This document shows, piece after piece, positions 15,001-24,000 of a stretch of DNA of 64,000 nt. The notes beneath the pieces are model-generated. The model saw nothing but the letters and a program-made list of their open reading frames with translations. It searched no databases and was not told where the DNA came from. The position numbers and the translations under genes were made by a program. Numbering within the stretch: the stretch's first letter is position 1; each line of letters begins with the position of its first letter. The stretch is from Anaeromyxobacter sp. Fw109-5 (GTDB taxonomy: Bacteria > Myxococcota > Myxococcia > Myxococcales > Anaeromyxobacteraceae). The stretch lies in contig NC_009675.1 of the NCBI RefSeq assembly GCF_000017505.1, forward strand, positions 2,666,001-2,730,000. Direction: 5' to 3'.

Positions 15001-18000
15001 CAGCGGCACCGCGCTCGTGCTGCGCGCCGTCGAGAATTCGGCCGTGTAGGCCGCGGGCATCGGGGACCCCGGGCCGCCGTCCCGCGCCTCGTGGATGCCG
15101 TCGACGACGAGGCGGTAGCGCGCCGAGGTGGCGAGGGGCTGCGAGGGCGTGAGCGTGATGACGTCGCCGGCCGTCGTGACGGTCGCGTCGACCTGAGCGC
15201 CGTTGGCGGAGCCGTCCATGCGGAGGAGGCGGACGGTCGCGATGTCGGCGTCGAAGATCGGGCGGTTCGTCTCCACGCGAACCGCCGCCGAGACGAGCAC
15301 GCCCGAGGCCCCGTCGGGCGGATCGCTCGCCACCACGAGCGGGAACTGCAGCGGGACCACGACGAGGCCGTCGTTCGCCGCCACACCGGCGCTCAACGCC
15401 ACGTTGGTCGGGCTGACGTTGATCGTCTTGGCGACGCTCACGACCGCGACGTCGCGCTCCAGCGCCGCGCCCGCGAGATCCATCGCGGGGAAGAGGTCGA
15501 CCGCGTCGATGGAGCGGTGGTTCCCGGGGTCGGCGAGCGCCGTCACCTGCAGGAATCCGCCCCCCCCCGACCAGGCGCCGACACCGAACTGAGCGCCGGC
15601 GGACGCGAAGTAGAAGCCTCCGGCGCCGGTGGCGATCACCGGCGTCAGATCCGCGACGTACTTGGGCTCGGCCGGCGTCGCGAGCGACAGGCTCCGCAGC
15701 CAGCCATTCGCGGCCAGCCCGCGTCCCGCCGCGCCCGACAAGTCGGCGAAGCTGGCGGGGAGCGACGCGATCGAGCGGAGGCCGGGCTGAGCGAGATCCA
15801 CCACCAGCCCCGTGCCCCCCGCCTTCAGCGTGGTCGAGAGCAGCGCGTAGCGCCCCAGGGTGGCCACGCGGCGAATGGGGAGCGCCTGATGCGCGCCGTT
15901 CACGAGGTAGTCGCTCTGGTACCCGAGGAGCACCGGGTGCACCGGATCGGCGATCGAGAAGATCGCGACCCCCTTCGAGCCGGAGGCGACGAGGAGCAGG
16001 TCGTCTGCCACGGCCACCGAGGTGGCCTCGCCCTCGAACGGGACCGTCGCCAGGATCTCCGGCCCAGCCTTGTCCGAGCCGTCGACGACCAGGACGGCCG
16101 GCGCGCCCTCCCCGGCCATGTCCATGTTGGGCAGGACCTTGGCATTCGCCACGACGTAGGCGAGGTCTCCTCGGACGACGAGGTCCGAAGGGACGAGCGG
16201 AGGCGGCACGCTGAGGACACCCATGACCGAGGCGTTCCGCGGATCGCGGACGTCGACGAACGACAGCGCTCCCCAGAGGCTCTTCTCGCGCAGCTCGACG
16301 ACGTTGCGGGCGGACTCGTCGATGAGGGCGTCGGAAAGCACCCACGCGACGCCGTCGCGCAGCGCCACGCGCCCCGGCGGCATGCGCGGCAGGCGGAAGG
16401 CGGGACGCTCCTCGGTGCCGTCGAGCTTGGGATCGTGCCGCCCGACGATCGAGGTGACCTGCAGCTCGGAGTAGAAGAACGCGCCCGGCGCCACGGCCCG
16501 GCGGCCATCGGAGTTCTCGACGACCACGTCGGCGGGGCCGAACGAGCCGGGCGGCGTGTAGAACTGGATGTGACCCGGGGTGAGGACGCGCACGTCCACT
16601 GCGGGCACGCCCGCGAGCGTGACCGCCGCGCCGCGCTCGAACCCCGCGCCCGACAGCACGACCAGATCGCCGCCCGCGAGCTTGCCCGTCGCGGGCGAGC
16701 AGAAGTTGGCCTGCAGGAGGTCGAGGTAGGTGAAGCCGCCGAGCAACGAGCCTTGCAAGCCATCGGGGTTCACGATCGACACGAGGGCGGGGCCCAAGAC
16801 GCCCATGGGCGTCTTCGCCGAGACCCGCCCATCGGCGAGGACCTGGACCTCGGTCGCCTCACGATCCGAGAAGAAGACGCGCGCGCCCTCCTGGACGTTC
16901 AGCGCGGAGATGCTCACGGTCGTCCCGCCGTCGGCCGGTCCGGCGCTCGGAACGACGTCGCTCACGATGGGGAGAGGCGCGTCCACCGCACGCGTCCGGA
17001 ACGAGGAGACCACGCGCCGCTCGAGGGGGAGCTGCGCGTCCGTCTCGAGCCCGGTCCCGACGGTCAGGAAATAGGCCCTCGCAGGGCGGAGCTCCTCCAC
17101 GGGCCTCACGTAGATCCGCCGATCACCGACCTCGATCGTCGCCTCGACGACGGGCCCGATGGCGGGGTCCTGCTCGCGGAGTACGACGTTGGCCTGCGCC
17201 GACGCCAGCGTCACCGGGGCGGAGAGCTCGACCTCGATCGCGAGGTCGGGCGTCGAGAGCGCGACGTCGAGCGCGCCGTCGGGCGGCGTCATGCCGGTGA
17301 CGAGGAGCCGCGGCAGGACGTAGCCAGCGACGCTCGCGGGTCCGGCTCCGCTCTTCGGGTGAAGGGCCACCGCGCCCCCCGCCGCGATGCCCACGTCCGC
17401 AGCGGCGGAGAGGTTGGCGCGCACGACGGGCTTCGCGTCCGTCATCGCGTCGGACAGCGCCGACACGGTCATCAAACCCTTCACCGGGTGGGCGTCCTGA
17501 TCCACGAGCGCCGTGGACGTGACGACGGTGCGGCCGGCCACCGCGACGTCGACCATCCCGGACGCGCGGAGGTCGCGGCGCGCCGGGGCGTGCGACAGGA
17601 GTGAGCGGACGACCGGCTGCGCCGGGCGGGAGATGTCGATCACGGCGAGCTGCGATCCGCCGCCCGAGCACCCGACGAACGCGCGGTCGCCCTGGGCGGC
17701 GACGGTCACGGCTCCGGATGGCACGGCGACGAACCCGAGCTCCTTCAGCTCGGGGTCCCGAAGGTCCAGGATCCGCAGCCCTCCCGTATCGGCCGCGACG
17801 AGCAGCCGGTCACCGGCGACCGCGACGTCTCGCGCCACGCCGACGACGGGGATGTTGGTCAGCCGCACCGGCTGGGTCGGATCGGAGAGATCGACGACCG
17901 CCACGCCTGGCTCGCCGTTGGCGACGAACGCGAGGCGATCGCGCGCCGCGACGCCCCCGACCTCGGGCCCCACCAGCTCGATGGCGCCGCGCCGCTTCGG

Positions 18001-21000
18001 GACGACGGGATCGGCGACGTCGAACACCGCGAGCAGAGGACCGGAGAGCCGCCGGTCGATGCGGGAGGCGCGGGTCGTGACCAGGGCGAGACTGCCGTGG
18101 AACGTCGCGCTCGCTCCCGGGCCGTCGAGATCCAGCGCGCTGAACCCTTCGACTCCGCCCTCCAGGGCCCGCCCGATCCGGAGCCGGGACCACGGCTGGA
18201 ACGGCGGCGCCTCGGGCTCGCGCACGGCGGCAAGGAGTAGGCCGTCGGGCCGAACGGCCATCGGCCCCACGTCCCTGTCAGCCGAGGGCGACCACCGCTG
18301 ATCCTTCGGCCGCATGCCGAGCTCGACGCTGACGAGCTGCGACAGCTTCGTGTTGTTGGACCGGTCGTAGGCCTGGGCCTGGAACGTCTGGAGCTCGCCG
18401 GCGATGCGGGCGGGGAGCTCGCCCTGAGCGGCGCCCGCGACCCAAGGGTACTGGTGCAGCGGGCGGTTCGCGGGACCGATCGTCGTGGCCGCGGTGGAGC
18501 CGATGGTCACCCCGTCCACGAGGAAGTCGACCTTCGCAAGAGGGGGCGCGTTGTCCTCCGCCGCCGCCGCGAGCGTGAGCTGCTCGCCCAGCGTCACGAC
18601 GTCCCGATCGACGGGATCCACGAGCTCGACGGCGGGATCGACCGTGTCCTTCACCGTACCGATGACGACCGGCTCGGACACGGTCTCCTGATCGGCCGTG
18701 TCCGTGGCGATCGCGGTGAGCGTGAACATCCGGTTCGTCGCGCCCACCGGCGCGTAGAAGCTCCCGCGGAACACGTTCGGCGCGCCCGGGACGCCCGCCG
18801 AGGTGAACGCCGCATCCACCTTCTTGCCGTCCACGAGGAACGCGACCGATTTGACCCCGCCGTCCTCGTCGACCGCCTCGGCCTCGATGCGGACGACCTG
18901 GCCGTCGAACACGAGCGTGTCCTGGAGCGGCTTGACGATGTGGATGCTCGGCGGCTGATCGGGCACCACCGTTCGCACGGCCGGGGCGGACGCGGTCCGC
19001 TGACCAGCGACGTCCACGGCGTCGGCCCGGAGGACGACCTCCTTCCCGACCCACTCCTTGGGCGGCGTCCACATCACGCGGTACGGCAGCATGAGCCGCT
19101 GGTCGATCTGGGCGGGATCGTCGGCGTCGATCCCTGCGAAGAACTCGACGCGTGCGACCGCGATGTCGTCCCATCCCTCCGCGTCGATCCGCGAGGGGAT
19201 CCCAGCCACGAGCTTCGCGGGCGGGAAGAGCGTCACGCCCGGCGCCTCGTCGGGGATGGCGGTCACCGAGACGCTCGCGTGCCCCGTGAGGCCGGAGAGA
19301 TCGGTCGCGCGAGCGGTGATGGCGATGACCTTCCCCGCGTCGCCGCGCGCGACGGGGTACGTGAACCGGAACGGCGGCGACGGCATCGTCGCGACGGTCG
19401 TCCCGTTGACCTCGAACACCACCGACGCGACGCCTACGTCGTCGTCGGCCCTCGCCTCGATCTCGAGCTTCAGCCCCTCCGGGATCTGCGACGCGTTCCT
19501 GGGCGACAGGAAGCTGACGGTCGGCGGGGTGGTGTCCGCCTTCGCCAGCACGGTCACGGACGGCGCCGTCGAGACGTGACCGGCCGCGTCCCGGGCCTTC
19601 GCGTTCAGCACGAGCGTGCGCCCCGCGGAGCCGTGAGGCAGAGGAACCCGGAACCCGTACGGCCGGGTCGTGGAGAAGAAGCGCATCGTCCCGTTGAGGC
19701 CCCCGTCGACGGTGGCCTCCACCGAGGTCACCGCTGCGTCGTCCTGGGCCGCGACGACGAACGCGAAGTCGCGTCCCTCGGTGACCGTCTCGCCGTTGCG
19801 GGGCTCCGCGATCGCGACGGTGGGCGCCGCGTCGGACACGATGGGGAGCTGGACCACGTTGCTCCACACCTCGTGTCCGTACGTGTCCCTCGCCCGCGCG
19901 CGCAGGTGGAGCATCCTGCCCGGCTCTGCCGCGGGGACGGCGACGAGGAAGTTGAACGGCGGAGCGCGCATGGTGACGTCCGCCGGCACCCCGTCGACCC
20001 ACAGCTCGACGCTCGAGATGCCGACGTCGTCCTCGGCCGCGATCGCCACCGGCAGCTGGGTCAGCTCGACCGCCCGCCCGTACTCCGACGGGGAGATGAT
20101 CGCGACCCCCGGCTCGCGGTCGCGCACGATGTCCACGTAGTGGACGACGCGCGGCGTCGTGCGGTTGCCGGAGACGTCCCGGGCCTCCGCGGCCACGAAG
20201 TACGGCATCGTGGCGACGCCGTCGGGCAGCGTGGGCAGGCTCAGGTCGTACTGCACGACGGGCGCGTAGATGCCGCCGGGCGAGCCCGGCAGCATGTTCT
20301 TGGGCGGGAACCCGCCTGCGACGTACGCGAGCGCCAGCGCCGCCTCGCTCTGGCCGCCGTAGAGCTCGACCCGGTCCACGAGCACGTTGTCGGAGGCCTG
20401 GACCTGCACGCGCACCGGCGTACCCTCGACGACGTCGCGACCGAGCACCGGCCTGAGGAACTCGACGACCGGGGGGGCCTCGTCCGCCACGACCTCGACG
20501 TCACGACCCACGACGGTCTGGTTGCCCTCGAGGTCGGTGGCGACGGCTCGGACCGAGAGGCGCGACGAGCCGTGGGTGGGGTCGGGATCGAGCGCGACGA
20601 AGCCGGGAGGGAGGCTGACCTCGGCCCGGAACTGCCGGAGCCGGGTCACGTCGTCGAAGGGGGCGGTGACGGTGGGCGGGCTCGTGGCCGCCGCGGCTTC
20701 CACCGCGATCCGGATCGCGGCGTCCGCCGCCACCGGCAGGCCCGTCTCCGTATCGATCGAGATGACCGGGACGTCCTGCGAGTCCTTCGCGAGGATCCCC
20801 AGGGCGCGCTGGCCGTTCACGTACAGCTCCACCTGCGACACGCCGGTGTCATCGCCCGCCACCGCGAGGAAGGTGAGCTGGATGCTCCCCTCCGCGAGCG
20901 TGGCGCCGTTCGCCGGCGCGGCCACCGCGAGCGCGGGCGCCTGCGGGTGACGCGTCTCCAGGATGAGCCGCGAGCTCACCTCGTGGCCGCGGGTGTCCCA

Positions 21001-24000
21001 CGCGGTCACCACGAACACGGTCGGGGTTCCGTCGGCGCGCACCGGGGGCACGACGCTCGCGCTGAGGGTCGCCGAAGCACGGGGCGCCGCGGAGTAGTCC
21101 GCGTCGAGCACCGTCGCGCCGTCGTACACCACGCGCACCCGCGTGGCGCCGACGTCGTCGCCGACCCTGAACGAGACCGCGGCGGGCGTCGCCTGCAGGA
21201 CGCGGGCGATGCCCGACTCCAGCTCCTTCGCGCCGATCCGCTCGACGACGGCCGGAGAGCCGCTCGCGATGCCTGTGAACGCGATCGATGGCGGCGCGTC
21301 GGGGACCACCGTCACGTAGAGGGGGTCCGTCAGCGACGCGTTTCCGGCCCGATCCTGCGCGAGCGCGCTCAGGGGGACCGGCGCAGGGCCGGAGAGCGGC
21401 AGCGTCAGCGTGAGCCGCGACTGAGAGCTGCCGAGCGGCGGGACGACCTCCGCCTTTCGAGCGCCGTCGGCGAGGAGCTCGAGCCGCTCGACGACGACGT
21501 CGTCGCGATGCGTGACGATCACGTCGAAGGGCGCGCCGTCCACCGCGGGACCGGGCCGGCCGAGCGCGAGCGAGACCTCCGGCGGCTTGCGGTCCGGCAC
21601 GGAGGGGTGGAGCGTCGTGTACATCCCGACGGCGCCGGCCGTGTCGACCGCGATCGCCGTGAGGCGCGCCTCCGAGAAGCCCAGCCCCCCCGGCACCCGG
21701 ACGCGCTGGGTCTCGGTTACGGCGCCAGGGCGAACGCTTGGCTCGAACGCCTGGACGCCGATCGCCTGACCGAACGCGCGCGCACGGAGCTGAGGCGCGA
21801 TCGTCCCCTTCGTGTCCAGCAGCGCGAGCGCCGCGGTCTCGATCCCGGAGCCCGAGGGCAGCGTGAGGAGGACCTGCTCGACCTGGATCACCGCGTCCGG
21901 GAAGGACAGGTCCGCGGAGTGCGCCGGCGCAGCGAGCGCGACGGTGCCACGCCCGCCGGGGAACCTCCGCAGGAAGTCCAGCAGCCGGGCATCGCTCTCG
22001 AAGCCACTGCGTACGCGGTAGGCATACTGAACGCCTACCGTGCCCTCCACCCCGGGGGCGGCGAACGTGAGCTTTCCTGCGTCGCCGCTCTCGGGGGCTC
22101 GCCTGAGCGCCGCCGGGGCGCGCACGGTCAGCGCCCCTTCACCCGATGCCACCTCGAATCCTTGGTCGCCCCAGAAGGTCAGCACCGCGCGTGCGCCCGC
22201 GACCGCGCCCGGCGCCGCGATGGTCACGTCGGCCGCGCTCGCGGAGGTCACGTCCGAGGTCGAGAGCACGACGAAGCCGGCCCCGACACCGGCGTCGTCC
22301 GACAGCGTCAGCGGGACGATCTCCGGCTTCTCCTCGACGAGCTGGCTGCCCGTGATCGGGGCGATGAACGAGACGGTGGGTGGCGAGTCCTTCACGAGCT
22401 CTCGCGTGAGGCTCGTCTCGCCCACCCGCCCCTTGGCGTCCACGGCGCGGGCGGTGATCGTGATCGACCGCACGTCGTCCAGCGCGACGACCGCGGGCGC
22501 CGCCCACGTGACCGTTTCCCGCACGCTCGCGGCGGGATCGAACGGGGAGAGCGCGAGCGGCTCGCCGTCGACGTCGAGCGAGAGCGCGCTCACGACGCCG
22601 TCGTCGTACGCGCCGACGTGGATCTGGATGGTCGAGCCGCCGACGATCCGCGCCGCGTCCGGCACGCCCTGCAGGGTGATCGAGACTCGCGGAGGCGTCT
22701 GATCCTCGAACGCCGTGATCTCGACCTCGACCTCGCTCGTCGAGGTCCCGTTCCCGGCGGGATCGTAGGCTCGCGCGGAGAGCCGGTATCGCCCGGGCTC
22801 GACGCCGGCGAAGCGGACCGTGCCCTGGAACGATCCGACGTACCGGCGACTCACGAGGATCTCGCCGGGGCCGAGCGGATTCTCGGTCCGGATCTCCTCG
22901 AACCGCTCGGACTTCGGCGCCAGGAAGTCCTTGCCGTCGCCGGTCTTCAGCTCCCGCAGCTCGGTTCCCTGGAGCTGCACCGCGACGCGGCTCACGCGGA
23001 CGTCGTCCATGACCTCGACGCGCATGCCGAGCGAGCCGCCCTCGCGCACCTTGATCGGTCCCGTCGCGGGCGGACGCGGAGGGAGCGGCGCCGAGAGCGA
23101 CGCCGAGGGGGCCTCCGTATCGCGCCCGACGCTGAGCCGGACCGTCCCGGCGCCGTCCTGCAGCGCGGTGTCACGCGCGATGACCCCGACCTCGGGCTCC
23201 TCACCCTTGGAGACGATGGGGGCCCAGACGGTGAGCACCTTCTCGCCGCTCGCGTCGATGGGACTCCCCTTCGTCGGGAGCGTTCCCCAGAGCTTCCCGC
23301 CCGACACACCGGAGACCCCGAGGACCCCGTCGTCGTCCGCGAGGGTGTACGCGATGCGCACGTCCTCGCCTTCCTTGAACGGCGCGCCCGGCGGCGGGAC
23401 GAGGATCGAGACGGTAGGGGGAAGGTCCTTCACCGCCCGGAGCGTGAGATCGCGGCTCGCCGAGAGGTTCGCGGAGTCCTTCGCCACGGCCGTGAGCTCG
23501 AGCTCCTGACCCTGGGCCTCCGCGGGGATGGCGACCTTCCATTCGTACACGTGGTAAAGCTCGTCGGTGTAGCTCCGCTGTAGGACCGGCGAGACGCCGG
23601 CTCCCTGCAGCGTGACGCTCTGGAGCGCGACGTTGTCCGACGCCACCCCGACGACGATCACGTCCCGCCCCGCGAACACCCGCTCTCCCTCGGCGGGCGA
23701 GCGGAACGCGACGAGCGGTGGCTTCGTGTCCGGGACGACGGTCACCGCCAGCGTCGCCTCCGCCGACTGCGGCTCGGGGGCGGTGGGAGACGGTGACTCG
23801 ACGGCCACCGCTCGCAAGGTCAGGGCGGGGCGCGCGGCGCCCGTGTTCGAGAGGGTGAACCGGTACGGCGGGACGAGCTTCGTGCCGACGGCGACGCCGT
23901 CGGCGTAGAGCTCGACGCGTCCCACCGCCACGTCGTCCTCGGCCTCGACGAGGACCTCGAGCTTCGTGTGGGCGGTGACCTGCGCGCCGGGGACCGGGCT

